From Chinchilla lanigera (taxonomy: Eukaryota; Chordata; Mammalia; Rodentia; Chinchillidae), in the NCBI RefSeq assembly GCF_000276665.1, contig NW_004955470.1, positions 1,850,149-1,914,148 on the forward strand: a stretch of DNA of 64,000 nt, in the 5' to 3' direction. The position numbers and the translations under genes are program-made. Positions 11,908 through 24,239 of this stretch are shown here, in pieces (the stretch's first letter is position 1; each line of letters begins with the position of its first letter). The notes below the pieces were generated by a model, which saw nothing but the letters and a program-made list of their open reading frames with translations, did no database searches and was not told the origin of the DNA.

Positions 11908-12330
11908 CCCAGCAAGCAGGTTAATTTAGCCCTCGCCTCCCCCTATTTAAAGTTCTGGTCACATCTGTATTACTACCAGAAAGGTGTTGTAGAGGCTCCT
12001 ATTGAGCTATCAAATATATACATAAATCACAACTGAAATTCTAAAGATTAAAATGAGGCTAAGACTGAGATTAGTTTACACAACGATATGCCAGAAGACA
12101 CTCACTAATTTTTAGATGTGAGCTGCAAACTTGGCTCTGAGTTTAGGAATAATGTCGAAGAGAAATCTTTCCTCTGAGTCCTCCATTACCTGGTATAATG
12201 GACATATTTGTTCTCAAGAGTATCCAGAAAACCAGTACAACAATCCCTTACAATTTATCCCTAATTTCTAATTTAGCCACCTCTGAACATATGAGACCTT
12301 CGGGAGACATTGTAGACCTAAACCATAATA
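11908..12330. repeat. tandem duplication, copy 1
   Basis: Starting at 'ccagcaagcaggttaat', this unit aligns with the following unit (12331-12377 continued at 12952-13365). Shared blocks include 'gattaaaatgagg', 'gagtcctc' and 'tataatggaca'. It is old, with many substitutions and indels. Confidence 0.75.
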
Positions 12331-12371
12331 TCCAGCAAGCAAATTAACTTGGCCCTTTTTTAAAAAAAAAG

Positions 12372-12506
12372 CTATGGTGTGCGTGGAGGCACACACTTGT
12401 AATCCCAGCACTTCGGAGGCTGAGATGGGAGGATTGCCACACATTCAAGGCCAGCCTGGGTTGCATAATGAGTTCAAGGCCAGCCTGAATTACAGAGCAA
12501 GACCCA
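12372..12506 (+). mobile_element. B1-type SINE abutting L1
   Basis: The B1 runs to 'ttacagagcaagaccc' and passes directly into L1 sequence with no A tail. Confidence 0.85.
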
Positions 12507-12951
12507 AAAGGCTTTTTATAGGTAAATGGATGCAACTAGAGACCACACTAATAAGTGAAGTAAATCAGAATCAAATGTGTAAACATCATACTGTCTCCCT
12601 AGTGTAAGAAACTGAAAGAGTAAATAAAATCCAAAAGGTACAATAGATATTGTGAAAGGAAAGAAACTGCTCAAAAGGAAAGAATAACTGGGATGGGTTA
12701 AAGGAAAAAAGAAGGGAAAAAAAAATATATATATATATATACACAAGCTAGCAAAGATAATTGTACTACTAATTTCTATTAGTTCATTGAAAGGAACGGT
12801 TAGTGCTTATATTGTTCGATTAATCTTGCATGCCTATGTCTTGTAATCTGAGCAACTACTCTGAAGATAACAATATGCAATATAATAACCAGTTAATTTC
12901 CTATCATCTTGTTTTGAAATAAAAAAAGACAAAAGAAACAAAACAAAAAAT
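12507..12951 (+). mobile_element. L1 3' end, sense
   Basis: 'ggtaaatggatgcaactag' is the conserved end of L1 ORF2. A 3' UTR follows with a (TA)n run at 12726-12741 and an A-rich end. 'aaaaagctatgg' occurs on both sides of the B1+L1 block (12366 and 12952), as a target-site duplication would. Confidence 0.75.
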
Positions 12952-13690
12952 AAAAAGCTATGGCAACATTTGTATTATCCCACAAAGATATTTGTACAGG
13001 CTCTTATTGAATTATAAAATACCTAAAATAAATCACAGTTGAAATTCTGAAGATTAAAATGAGGATAAAGACTGATGGTAGCTTACACAGGGATAAGCCT
13101 CTGGTTAAATTTTATATGTGAGCTGGAAATTTGGCCCCAGCTTCAGGAAAACAAGGATTAGACATAACAATGCTTTGAAGATAAAAACGGAACAGATGTT
13201 AAAAAGCACTTTTTTTTCCTTGGAATAGTATCAGTGCAATCTCTTCTTTGAGTCCTCATAACTATTACCTAATATAATGGACAGTACTTGATACAATGGA
13301 CACTGTCCTCAAAAAGTATCCATAAAAATAGTAAGTTTACTACTTATAGCGTATCCCAATTTGAGCCAGAGGCAGGCTGCCAAAATTCAACCGAGAAAAA
13401 GCAATTATATAAGAAAATACAGCAAAATTGTGTAAATATCATCTGATGTTTTGACTTAACCCAGTGATGAAACCCATAACACCTAGAACAATTTTTAAAA
13501 AATATATGGAAGAATTTTGTCTCTCTAGCTTAAAAAAAAAACATTTATTCATTGATTTAACATTTACTTATTCACCACCTTCTCAGAAGGGATACAATAG
13601 TGAAAAGCAACAAGAAGGAGATATGGTCTCTTCCAGTATGAAGTTTTAAATCTAGAGGTAGGAGAGACAGCAGTCAAAGAATCACACAAT

Positions 13691-13812
13691 TTTTTTTTTT
13701 TTTTTTTGAGACAGGGTCTTGCCATGTAGCCCAGGCTGGCCTTGAAATAGTGATCCTCCTGCCTTAGCCTCCCAAGTGCTGGGATTACAGGCATATGCAA
13801 CCACACCTGGCA
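13691..13812 (-). mobile_element. B1-type SINE
   Basis: An 18-base T tail, then 'gagacagggtcttgccatg' and 'ctcccaagtgctgggatta'. It is short, with a single right block. Confidence 0.9.
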
Positions 13813-14049
13813 ATTTTTTTTTTAACTACACAAGTACATACTTGAAGGACATTAGGAACTAAGACAAAGTCAATGTCATTAAATCGTAAAAGTAAATATA
13901 AATTACTTCAATTCTTCTGGAGTGATTTTCGTTTTTAATGTTTGTCCAGAAATGGTGGCTTCTAAGGCAGATCAACTAGATTTATATAGGATTTAGAATT
14001 ATAAAATGCTATAGATTTTTTTATAGTTTTTTTAAAATGAGTTTTGTTT

Positions 14050-14112
14050 TGCTTTGTTTATGGTACTGGGGATGGAACCCAGGGCCTTTGCACTGAACTA
14101 CACTCCTACCCC
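14050..14112 (-). mobile_element. ID SINE remnant
   Basis: 'tggtactggggatggaaccc' and 'actgaactacac' remain; the middle is lost. Confidence 0.65.
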
Positions 14113-14116
14113 CTTT

Positions 14117-14180
14117 TTTCTTTCTTTCTTGTTTTCTTTCTTCCTTTCTTCTTTTTATTTTTATTTTTTCTTTTTCTTTG
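14117..14180. repeat. pyrimidine-rich low-complexity tract
   Basis: A (CTTT)n-like tract, probably grown from the T tail of the adjoining B1. Confidence 0.85.
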
Positions 14181-14291
14181 ACAGGTTCTCCCTAAATCAA
14201 TAAATTACCTAGAATGGGCTTGAATTTTCAATCTTCCTGTCTCAGCCTCTCAGAGTGCTTGGATTACAGGTGTGTGCCACCAGACCTACCA
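14178..14291 (-). mobile_element. B1-type SINE
   Basis: 'gacaggttctccctaaatca' and 'ttggattacaggtgtgtgcc' are visible; the copy is moderately diverged. Confidence 0.85.
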
Positions 14292-14326
14292 GAACTGTAT
14301 TTTTTTAATACTCAAAGAACACTGTT

Positions 14327-14494
14327 CCAGCTGAGTGTGGTGGTACACACCTGCAATCCCAGAGCTGGGGTGCCTGAGGTAAAAGGATCACAGCAAGTTT
14401 GAGGCCAGCCTTGGTTACATAATGGGTTCAAGGCCAATCTAAACTACATAGCAAGACCCTATCTTTAAATAAAACAGAAACAAAAAACCAAAAC
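14327..14494 (+). mobile_element. B1-type SINE
   Basis: 'ccagctgagtgtggtggtac' to 'gcaagaccctatcttt', with the right block present twice and an A/C tail. Confidence 0.88.
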
Positions 14495-14999
14495 ATTAGT
14501 CCAAACCTTTCACTGTACAGATTTTTAAGAGATAAAAATATTTACCAAATTAACTTAGCCCTATTTCAATTCATGGTCCCAGACAATTTGATAAAGAGTG
14601 TACAGTTTAGTTGACAGTCTTATGAGGTAAAAGCCTCCACATCGAAGTGGAAGAAATGAGAACTGCTATATTATTACTAGACTTGAAATTCAACTAAAAC
14701 AAAAAAGAGCTAGGCACCAATATCCAGAAGAGACAGCAAAATATAGTGAGATAGGTGGTTGCCAGAATAGCAATTTCTGTCTAAAGTTAGAGGATCCCAA
14801 GCAAAAACAAACAAAAATCTCTTATTTAATGAGGACCCAGGGTTCTGGCAAAGTGGAGTTATGTGAGCCTGGAAATTAAAATATAAGTATTAAATAAGAA
14901 CAACAGGTTTCTTCAAAAACATTATTTAATGCATAAACATGTGACATGTTAAAGCTGATTACTTAAAAAGACATCATAATACAGTAATGATTAAACAGC

Positions 15000-15205
15000 T
15001 TTCGAACCAGAAAAATTTGTTTTCAAATTCTGCTTCCCAATCACTGCTACCTATATAAACTTGGACAAATTATCCTACCCCTCTAATATCCAATTTTCTC
15101 CTCAACAAAATGAGATTAACCAATCACCTTTAGCATCACAAAGTTGCTTAAAGATTAAGTAACATACAGTTAGGTAATCACTCAGTACTGTGCCTAAAAG
15201 TGCCC
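15000..15205 (+). mobile_element. MIR SINE
   Basis: The order 'ttctgcttcccaatcactgc', 'cttggacaaatta', 'ctcctcaacaaaatgagatt' and 'cagtactgtgcctaaa' follows the MIR body. Confidence 0.65.
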
Positions 15206-15324
15206 CACAAAAGTTACCTTTCTCTGTGTGATTTACCTGAAATATGCAGATTTGAATAGAATGTGCATACAGGTACTTTCACAGAGAAGAATTAAGACAA
15301 GGTTATTATATAAATCCAAGCAGC

Positions 15325-15875
15325 AGGATTCTTTTTAATTTTATTGAAAAAAGATAAAACAGAGGAAAATAACAATAGTTAATACACTGCAGATTGTCAT
15401 CTTCAAAGTAGTTATTCAGAGTACAAGATATAGGCATAAAAAATTCTCCATTTGATATTAGCACAAAATCTTTTCAATGAACTAAGAGACACTAATAGTA
15501 GAGCTACCTTGCATTTGTCTCCATTTTCCCTTCCTTCCTTTCTCCTTCCCCTGCCCCAGTTCCTTTTTCCTTTTAAACAATTACTTCCCATTTCACAAAC
15601 TCTATTGTACATTCTAGATCTTTCTTACTCTTTCAATTTCTCACACCAGGGAGACAATACAACGTGTACACGTAAGTCTGATTTATTTCATTTATGAGTA
15701 TGGTCTTGCATCCATTTACCTATAAAAGTCTTAAGTTTATCCTTCATGGCCGAGTAGTATTCCAGTGTATAAAAATACATCTTTTTTATCCATTCCTTGG
15801 TTGATGGGCATTTGGGTTGCTTCCAAGATTTAGCTATTACAAACTGTGTTCAAGCAGCAGGGATTCTAAGGAGAA
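15325..15875 (-). mobile_element. L1 ORF2 3' end plus 3' UTR, antisense
   Basis: 'ggccgagtagtattccagtg' and 'ggttgatgggcatttgggtt' are the antisense of the conserved end of L1 ORF2. 15330-15420 matches the 3' UTR-like text at 4060-4265. Confidence 0.8.
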
Positions 15876-16043
15876 AGTTCTCTCATTTTCCTTCAGAGAA
15901 TAACGAAGAAAAACTATCTGACACAGGTAAAAGCAGAAAGGAAGCTGGGGTAGCCCAAGTTTAGAGTCTGTTCCTACAGGTATTTCTACTTTATCCTATT
16001 CTTACGCCACTTTAGCAGCAGTTTGTGTAAAAGTTTCCAATAT

Positions 16044-16141
16044 TCTTTTTTTTTTGGTTTTTTTTTCCGGTACTGGGAATCGAACTCACGACCTTGCGCT
16101 TGCTAGGCAGGCCCTGTGCCGCTGAGCTAAATCCCCAGCCC
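16044..16141 (-). mobile_element. ID SINE
   Basis: Full length and close to consensus. The direct repeat 'aagtttccaata' flanks it (16031 and 16143). Confidence 0.93.
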
Positions 16142-16407
16142 CAAGTTTCCAATAGTCTTAACATCTCTCCAAAGCAACAATAAAATATACAATGAATTAT
16201 TCATAGGTATTACAGTAACTATAGATGTTTATGGTGGTCCATATAATTTTAAAAAAAGGGTAAATTACTGTTTAGCAAAATAGAAAACAAGCCATACATT
16301 TTATTTTGAAAGTTTTTTTCAAAACTATTTCAAATAAAATTGGTTCTGATAACAAAATATCTGTTAGTATCTAATTCCCTGCCTCTAACTTCATTTTCTA
16401 AGAAAGG

Positions 16408-16440
16408 GAAAGTAGTAGTAGTAGCAGTAGTAATAGTAGT
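16408..16440. repeat. (TAG)n microsatellite
   Basis: About ten TAG/CAG/TAA units in a row. Confidence 0.9.
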
Positions 16441-16822
16441 TCTTAATCTAGAAAATTAAGAATTTTTAAATACACACTGAAGCTTACATGTTTGGCATCA
16501 TGAAAAACAAAACCACATTATTCCTCAAATGTCATTTATCCCATAAGCAGAGACAGATTATAGAGGAATAAACCAAAACTGTGAATTATCCTGCCAAAGA
16601 TTTCGATATTTTAATAAGTTAATTTTTATATTTCATTTACTCTCTTGGATAGGTAAGCTAGATCTGATTCATTTTCATTCTTTTTCATTTATTCCCTTGA
16701 TTTAGGCATTCCAGTACAGATGAAAGCAGTCAGAAATTCCACAGAATCAAATCTCAGCAAACAATATTTCCTTACAATATAAATGTTAGAATATGAGAGT
16801 CATGCTATCAAAACTAAAGTAA

Positions 16823-16932
16823 GGGGCTGGGGATTTAGCTCAGCGGCACAGCACCTGCCTGGCAAGCGCAAGGATATGAGTTTGATTCCTGGTACTGGAA
16901 GAAAAACAAAAACAAAAGCCAAACAAAACAAA
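16823..16932 (+). mobile_element. ID SINE
   Basis: Starts 'ggggctggggatttagctc' and ends in an A/C tail. 'aaaactaaagtaa' is duplicated on both sides. Confidence 0.93.
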
Positions 16933-17049
16933 AACTAAAGTAAAAAATTATAGTGCCATCACATTTTCATATAGTAATTCTGTAGAAATTCTTGTTGGAT
17001 GAATCTGCAACAAATCAGGGTAAAACTGTCACCTAGTATAATGCCAAAA

Positions 17050-17110
17050 GGGCCCTTGGTTTGTATTAACCATAATTATGGTCTGGGTTTGGATTAACCA
17101 TAATTATGAG
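17050..17110. repeat. short tandem duplication around 'attaaccataattatg'
   Basis: Two ~27-bp copies lie side by side. Confidence 0.8.
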
Positions 17111-17660
17111 GTACTGGGACTATAGGATTTGAGGCATGGAAGGTTTAGATTTTTTTTTAAACAGAGATGTTCCAAGTTAAGACTTTTGCTTAAGTATTCA
17201 GCTAAAGCGTACTTCTTCAATTCTGCACTGGTCTGTAAGTTATTTCAGGCATCCTTGAATGTCACATGATTAGGGATCACTTGATCATTTGGTTAACGTT
17301 GTATCTACTCAGAGTAAATATGAAAAAGCCATGTCATTTACATTTATGACTAATATCTAAATACTCATTTTGCAAATTAGGAAGGTGTTTTACATACAAT
17401 TTAGAATGAAAATTTGTATACTTTTTATGTTGAAATTTTATCAATTAGATGAAATACATTAATGCAAGTGGTAAATATCACAATTAATGATTATGAAAGC
17501 TATTTTGTGTAAAAAATTGTTTTTAAATAGTCAAATAAAATAGTGCCATAATACTGAAAATTAGCTTATAAATTATGACTTTAAGAAAAGTATTATATCC
17601 TTTTTTAGCTGACAAATTACAAAATTTTTAATGAAAAATTCAAAGCAGAGTAACAGAAAT

Positions 17661-17778
17661 TTTTTGTTGTTGATTTTTGAGACAGGGTCTCTTCATATAG
17701 TCCAGGCTAGCCTCACACTTATGCCTGCCTCAGTCTCCTGAGTGCTGGGATTACAGGCAGGCACCCCCACACCTGGCC
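17661..17778 (-). mobile_element. B1-type SINE
   Basis: 'gagacagggtctcttcatat' to 'ggcacccccacacctggcc'. Confidence 0.9.
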
Positions 17779-17812
17779 TAAAATAATAGATTATATATAA
17801 TTTTAACTTGTT

Positions 17813-17893
17813 TGGCCGGGGATACAGCTCTGTGGTACAGCAGCTGCCCACCAAGTGCAAGGTCCTGAGTTCAATTTCGGAACACAAAAAAAG
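17813..17893 (+). mobile_element. ID SINE
   Basis: 'ggccggggatacagctctgt' to 'gttcaatttcgg'. 'ttttaacttgtt' is repeated at both ends. Confidence 0.85.
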
Positions 17894-18036
17894 TTTTAAC
17901 TTGTTCAATTATTTGTATACTAGTTTTCGCAGTATTAAACAAAATCACTTCGAAAGACTTATGTTTAACTTATTTTATTCATGACTCTTTCAAGAACTCT
18001 TCACGTTTTGAGGATAAATTAAAAGAAAGATGTTCA

Positions 18037-18235
18037 CTTTTTTCTCAGTATTGGTGATTGGACCCAGGGCCCCATACTGAGCTACAATCTCTCCTTAGCC
18101 TTTTCAAAATTTTTAAATTTTAAGACAGGACCATAGTAAGTTGAACAGATTGGTCTTAAACTTGCGATCCTCCTGCTTCAGCCTTCTAAGTACAGTAACT
18201 GGGACTATAGGCATGTGCCACTATACCTGGCTCAG
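18037..18235 (-). mobile_element. ID remnant followed by B1-type SINE
   Basis: 18037-18098 is an internally deleted ID. 18115-18235 is a B1 with 'ttttaagacaggaccatagt' and 'atgtgccactatacctggc'. In reverse the pair reads B1 then ID, so it may be a decayed B1-dID only if the order were opposite; I treat them as two insertions. Confidence 0.65.
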
Positions 18236-19264
18236 GTTATTAACTTTGATACTTCAAAATTTCATTAAGAAAAACCTGCAAAGGTATGTATAACATAATC
18301 ACTTTGTTCCAGAGATATTATGTGCATGTACACACACATACACGCACACAAATATATTACAGGAAAAAAGTTCTTCCCACTAGTATTCCACTACCTCAAG
18401 TGAAAGAAATCCTCTATTTAATAGCTATAATATGCATTAAAGCAATCTTAGGAACAATCTAACAACAGGCAGCTCTGAAAAATTACCACTATTGAATTAT
18501 AATGTCTGACTTTTAAAATGAGACTACTAAAATTTCTAACAAATTATAAGAACTTTAGGTAAAAATTCGTATTTCTTCACATATGTCAGAAGTGTACAAT
18601 ACAATGAAGATAATGATTTCAGCCTCAGGTTTAGCTAAAAACTGGCTTTCACATTTGGCCATACAGCATTCCAAAAAAAGATATTTGGTGTAATATATGT
18701 ACATCCAGATATACAAGTATTTCTAATGTCAATGGGTAAGAAATTTTTATTTGCTTCCATTTTTATTTGCTTATATAATTTTATAACACAACCTTATATT
18801 GTTCAAGGATGTTAAAGTCAACCTATAACCTCCCTTACGGTTCTCATAACAAATATGATAAAGAACTCAGCCCCACACATAAGCATTCTAACATTCTCTA
18901 AACTATTAGTAATCAAGAAAAATAATGAAAAGAGCTGTTAGTTTTCAATGAATTCCCTTAATAAGCTGAAACTTATACAAGTAGAAGAATCTGTTTTCTA
19001 TAGCCTAAAACCTACAGATCTAAGTTAGCTAGGTTTGATTTCATATTCTCTGAAAATATAATGTTAAGATAATATTCTTTATAAATTCAATTTTCAATGT
19101 TTTAAGATTTAAGGGTATTATTTTAGAATTTAGACAAATGTGTCATATAAGATGAATTTATAATAAACTAGGACAAAATTATTTTTGGTTCTGTAATATG
19201 TCAAATCAACAACAAAATCCTTGTTGGTGTTCAGTATCCTAATCTACTATCTGATACCACCGTA

Positions 19265-19475
19265 ACATTGTGAAGCAATGGAAAAGGTAATGGAGCTGAA
19301 TGCTATAGATAGGTTGTGGTTCTCACATAATTGCTCCATCATTTTGTACAAGTTATTTACCCTCTGAGTCTGTTACCTTAACTATGAAATTAAGATACTA
19401 ATACCTTCTGTATTGTACCAAATGAAGTAAGGTGTGCAAATATAAACTGATACATTACAATATGGAGCATCATGA
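19265..19475 (+). mobile_element. MIR SINE
   Basis: 'ccctctgagtctgttacctt' followed by 'aactatgaaattaagatac' is the MIR core. Confidence 0.6.
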
Positions 19476-20084
19476 CAGTTCCAAAGATAGGTTCTTTATT
19501 TTTGTGCCAACTTTACAGGTTTCAATCTATTTTTTATGCAGCTTTATGTTACACTTTTAACAATAACTTTGGACTTGCTTTTGTCTCCAGAGTGTGGGTA
19601 TAATTTATGAAAGCTTAAGTACTAAAAGTTACTTGAAATATTAAAAACACATTTACAAACAAAGTCAAACAAAACACATAAAATCACTTATAACAGAGAA
19701 AGTTCACTCTTTGCCAAAAGTAATAATAATCTGCCAAACCCAAACTTGTTTTTGTTGAAGTCATCTAATGACTTACATCCCTGGTTAGTTCATGCCATCA
19801 GTAGTAAAGTAGCACCTCCAGAACACAACCACCCTAAAAAAGATATGAGGAATAACAATGTCCTCAAAAAAATCAACCCTAAAACCAAAAGAAGATAAAT
19901 CATAACAGAGATTAGGAACTCAGGCCCAGAGGACCTAGTAAAAGATGACAACTAAATTTAAGATAATAACACACAAAGAACAGTGTTTACCAGAAAGAGG
20001 GGTGTTCAACAAAAGAAACAGTGAAAAAGAAGTGCATAGTGCCATACAAGCACTACCCATGAGAAAAGATATGGTGTGAGGCAG

Positions 20085-20455
20085 GTATTTTTGGTTACTT
20101 TCCTATCACTGGGACAAAACACCTGACATTCAGATTTTAAAGGAGGAAAGGTTTATTTGGCTCCCAGTTTCCAACAGACTCAGACCATGGTTGGCTGGTT
20201 CAAAGGCAAAAATAGCATGGTAGAAAGACATGGCAGAGCAAAGCTGCTCAAGCCCTGGTATTCAAGAATCAGAGGCAAGGATAATATACCCTTCCACTTC
20301 ATGCTCCCAGGGATCCACCTTCAATCAGGCCCCAGCCCTAACAGGACCCTGCTGAGTATAGTACGCACATTGTCTAAATCACCATTCCAAAGCCCCACCT
20401 CTGAATACAGGGAACTTTACAGGGACACTTTAGAGGTAAACCACAGCACAGATAC
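20085..20455 (-). mobile_element. MaLR-like LTR fragment
   Basis: 'gggacaaaacacctgaca', 'aaaggtttatttggctccca' and 'agccccacctctgaatac' show the same block order as 772..1165. The open frame across it is fortuitous. Confidence 0.55.
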
Positions 20456-20689
20456 ATGCAAGTAACTACTTTACTGGTACATTGTGGAGATGCGAATTTG
20501 ACTTCACTAGAGCCTGATGTCATTTATAACCAAACCCCTGTTCTAACTCCATGCTCTTGTTCATTAGGCAACTCTTGACAAGTTTCCATATGGGATTTTA
20601 CTCTCTGATGCAAGCATCCAGCCCTCATTTCATATGAATAAACCAGCATTCTCATCTACATACATTCTCTTGTGACGGGAATTTATATC

Positions 20690-20910
20690 CTTAGATAAAA
20701 GTGTGGGCTTTAGAAGTGAGATTACTTGAGTTCCTACTGATTTACTTTGTGAACTTGAGAAATTTATCAGTCTATTCATATCTTTTTCTTCATTCTGTTT
20801 CATCTGTAAAAAGATGAAAACTAATAAGACCTTTCCCTAGGGCTGTTATGAGGAATAATTCACATGATGCAATTGCATCAGTATCTGAAACACAGGTGAC
20901 AAATAACTGT
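20690..20910 (+). mobile_element. MIR SINE
   Basis: 'gtgtgggctttagaagtgag', 'gtttcatctgtaaaaagat' and 'gggctgttatgaggaataa' follow MIR order. Confidence 0.7.
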
Positions 20911-21579
20911 TGACCACTGTTATTAGTTTTGAGCATGAATTAATTCTGAGTCTGAACAAAGCTCTGAGACTGGTCAGTTTCTGAATCACAAAAATAGGAC
21001 CACTGTGTTGCACAACAGAGAATACTGATATGCCAAAGAAAATGCTAGAAGCCCTGAAATGAGGTTTGATCTGGTTAATTCAAGGTCACCCACTATGTGA
21101 GGGTTTTTTAGTAGCCAGTCTGTGCAGGTGAAAACCTGACTTTCTGTATCACGAAGGGTAAAAAACCCAAATGACTGCTGTGGTCAGGCAAGTCACCTTA
21201 ATGAGTGAAGCACACCACGGGTGGTGAGTTTGTAGAGTATTACAACTGCTAAGACTACAGCGGGAAGAGAATATAAGCCAAACTTTAAAGGCATTGAAAT
21301 ACCAATATTTTAGAACATCTATTAAATTTTCTTCCTTTATTAACTTTTCTTCCTTCCTACTGACCTCCCCTTCTGTGGTTCGCTTCCCCCTAACCCTTAT
21401 TTATCAACATGCAGCTGATGCTTCCGCTGCTTAAAAAAAACTGATAGGCTCTGCACGTACCATCAGGGATAAGTCTGGTCTCAGACTTATTTGAACTTTT
21501 CCCTACTTCCCAAAATACTGTAGTTATATACTCTCCATATACTAACACTTTAATCATCTCTGAAGCTACTGTGCCATTT

Positions 21580-21855
21580 CATTTCTTTGTACTTTTCACA
21601 CATTTATCTCCGCATCTACTTAGGCAAACTTTTATTCATCCTCCAGGTCTAGCTATTCTGATGCCTAAGGCCCTCATATATACTCCTGCTGCACTCACAG
21701 CACTTACACTATGACACGTATTTACTAATCTGTTTCTCTGCCTATATTATAAAGTCTTGGAAACCAAATTCATAGTAGATATTCAGGTTTGTTTCCCAGT
21801 ATTTAACATTACTCTTAGCAGAGAGGAAACACTGTAAGACTGTTGAATGAAAATT
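21580..21855 (+). mobile_element. L2 LINE 3' end remnant
   Basis: 'cttacactatgacacgta', 'tataaagtcttggaaaccaa' and 'cccagtatttaacatt' match the sequence of blocks at the L2 3' end. Confidence 0.6.
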
Positions 21856-21866
21856 TCACGAATGAA

Positions 21867-21966
21867 GGGGCTGGGGATTTAGCTCAGCGGCACAGCGCCT
21901 GCCTGGTAAGAGCAACGTTGTGAGTTCAACTCCCAGTACTGGAAAAAAAACAAACAAACAAAAAAA
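21867..21966 (+). mobile_element. ID SINE
   Basis: A near-consensus copy inserted beside the L2. 'gaaaat-tca-gaatga' is duplicated on both flanks with two differences. Confidence 0.92.
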
Positions 21967-22365
21967 GAAAATATCATGAATGAAAATTTTTAAGGAATGA
22001 AATAATTTGTTTCAGAGATTAGGAAAATGTGTTTCTATGAGTCATAATGCTTTCAAACATGAAAGCGGAACCTGGTACCCAACGCAAAGTTTTTTAATTT
22101 TGCTAAAAAAAAAAACTCACTTTGATGATTTCAGTAAAGTTAAATCAATTAATTCAGGAATCAAAAGATGTTAATGGCTTGTCAGAAAAGGCAATTAATA
22201 AATTCCACTAATCACACTAATTTGCAAACCAATTACTGTGTAGAACATAAAGTGTACTCTACTCTGAAAATAGGGATCTGCAGTTTTTAAATAAAAATTG
22301 ACTTTTTAAAGTAAAAAGGGTAACTGAAAATATAGTTTTGTCATTCAGAAAATAAGAAAAATAAT

Positions 22366-22560
22366 AACCACCTGTAACCCCAGCACTCTGAGAGGCTGAA
22401 GCAAGAGGATAGGAAGTTTGAGGCCAGCCTGGGCAACTTAACAACTTAGTGAGACTATCTCAAAATTTTAAAAAGGCTGGGAATTCAGCTCAGTCCAAAG
22501 CCCTGGGTTCAATCCTGGAGGGGTAAGGGAGGAGGAAGACGAGAGAGGAAGAGAAAAAAT
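22366..22560 (+). mobile_element. B1-dID dimer SINE
   Basis: A B1 part to 'gagactatctcaaaattt', then an internally deleted ID half, 'ggctgggaattcagctcagt' to 'gggttcaatcctgg'. Confidence 0.8.
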
Positions 22561-22699
22561 ATGAAAAAATAAGTGTGTGAAGCAAGTTACAAGAAAGATC
22601 AGGACCAGAGCCAAATTTTATTCAAAATGGCAGCCTTTTAAAATGTACCACATTACAATTCCTTTAATTCAAGAATTAAAGGCCAGAATTTATTCCATC

Positions 22700-22865
22700 A
22701 CTTCCCTGTGCAAACTCAATAAAGAGTGAAAATAATACTGCAGGTAGGAATCTGCATACCTGGGTACTTCCTCAGGCTGTATTTGTGTGATCTTGGATAA
22801 ATTACTGAACATTGTAATACTATGATTATCTCTCCCCTAAATGAGATTAATGCAACAATCAAATG
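22700..22865 (+). mobile_element. MIR remnant
   Basis: 'gtgtgatcttggataaatta' followed by 'cccctaaatgagattaatgc'. Confidence 0.6.
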
Positions 22866-23005
22866 GAAGCCCTGTCATAAATGGAAAATATGATCACCTT
22901 CATCCTCACCCTCTCATATTCTCCAGGAAGTCTCTTGGCAAGATTTCAATCCATTTTGAGGACTATGAGAATTGGGAACTTAACAATTTTATCTAGTTAG
23001 GAGGG

Positions 23006-23132
23006 GTTTTTTTTGTTTTGTTTTTTTGAGACAGGACCTTGCTATGTTATCCAGGTTGACCTCAAACTCATGATCCTCCTACCTCAGCCTTCTGAGTAGC
23101 TGGGATTACAGACATGCATGACCACACTCAAC
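23006..23132 (-). mobile_element. B1-type SINE
   Basis: T-rich head, 'gagacaggaccttgctatg', 'cagccttctgagtagctggg'. Confidence 0.88.
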
Positions 23133-23474
23133 TTCTGTTTTACCAGAAGGAAAGCCTGAAGATGAAAACAAAGTGGGTAAGTTGTTCATCACAGGCAACT
23201 AATAACCTCTTCCCAAAGCAAAGTGTTATCCTTATACCTCCTAACAATTAAAGAATTAATTTTTTAATTGATCACAAGCTTTTATATTAGTTCATACTTA
23301 AATTATCATTATCATAATTTAAATATTTAAATTTTCTTTCCCAGGCCCTGCAAAACATTTTACCCTTAATGTATTTCAGAAAATTCTATAGTGTTGAGTT
23401 ATATTTATCTTTTCCTACTCTTCTGTACATGTGTTCAAAGCAGGAACTCGGTATTTAAATTTCAGGGGTTGTTT

Positions 23475-23567
23475 ATGGTGCTGGGGTGTAGCTGAATGGC
23501 AGAGCACTTGTCTTGCATACACGAGGCCCTACGCTGGACCCCCAACACTGCCAAAAAAAAAAAAGGT
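23475..23567 (+). mobile_element. ID SINE, older subtype
   Basis: 'ggtgctggggtgtagctgaa' to 'cccccaacactgcc' with a 12-base A tail. It has the 'gagcacttgtcttgcat' variant, unlike the young 'cctgcctggcaagcgc' type. Confidence 0.8.
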
Positions 23568-24239
23568 GTTTGCATATTGCTTTATTTGGGTCAACATCCA
23601 GCTAAAATATAAAGCTAGGCTGCTGGAGTTGGGCCTGAGAAAAGTGAGTAAATGAAGAAGTGAGTGAAAAGAGACAAAGATTATACCTCCCTTCAACTTC
23701 CCCCATATTTTTCATCTCTATTATTTTTAATAAAGACCTTTAGATACGAGGCTATATTTATGCACATTTTATAAATTTATTTATAAATACTGCTATACTA
23801 ATAATACTTTATAAAAATACAATGTTCTCACCTCAGGCATTAAAATATTTAAAGGGATGTATACCAAATGTATATTTTAAAAAGTTGCTCATTTGGCAAA
23901 CAAATCCTGTACAGTATGTTTACCATAGAAAATATGTAAAAGAAAATAACTTTTTAAAAGAGAAAAATTATCCATTCTGTGAATTCCATTTACATTTAGA
24001 ATGTCATTCTGTAAATTATAATAGTAACACTTTAATTTGTATAAAATCAAAGCAGTTATAAATGTCACAGATTGTACTTTTTTCCTGTGTGCAGTTTTCA
24101 ATACCAGAAAAAACCTTTGAGACAATACCTAGCTCTATATACCAAATTTTATATAGCCTTCATCTAATTAATAAACTTGTATTATAGTATAAAAGTGCTA
24201 CAATATGTACACACAGAAGTTCACAGATTAGTCCATTTT

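Larger units (their letters stand above)
12331..13365. repeat. tandem duplication, copy 2, split by B1/L1 insertion
   Basis: Copy 2 starts 'ccagcaagcaaattaac', is interrupted at 12378, and resumes at 12952. It carries an extra ~80-bp segment near 13150-13230 that is absent from copy 1. Confidence 0.75.

Noticed and set aside
20157..20465. 102-codon frame
   Set aside because: It lies entirely in a MaLR-like LTR fragment.
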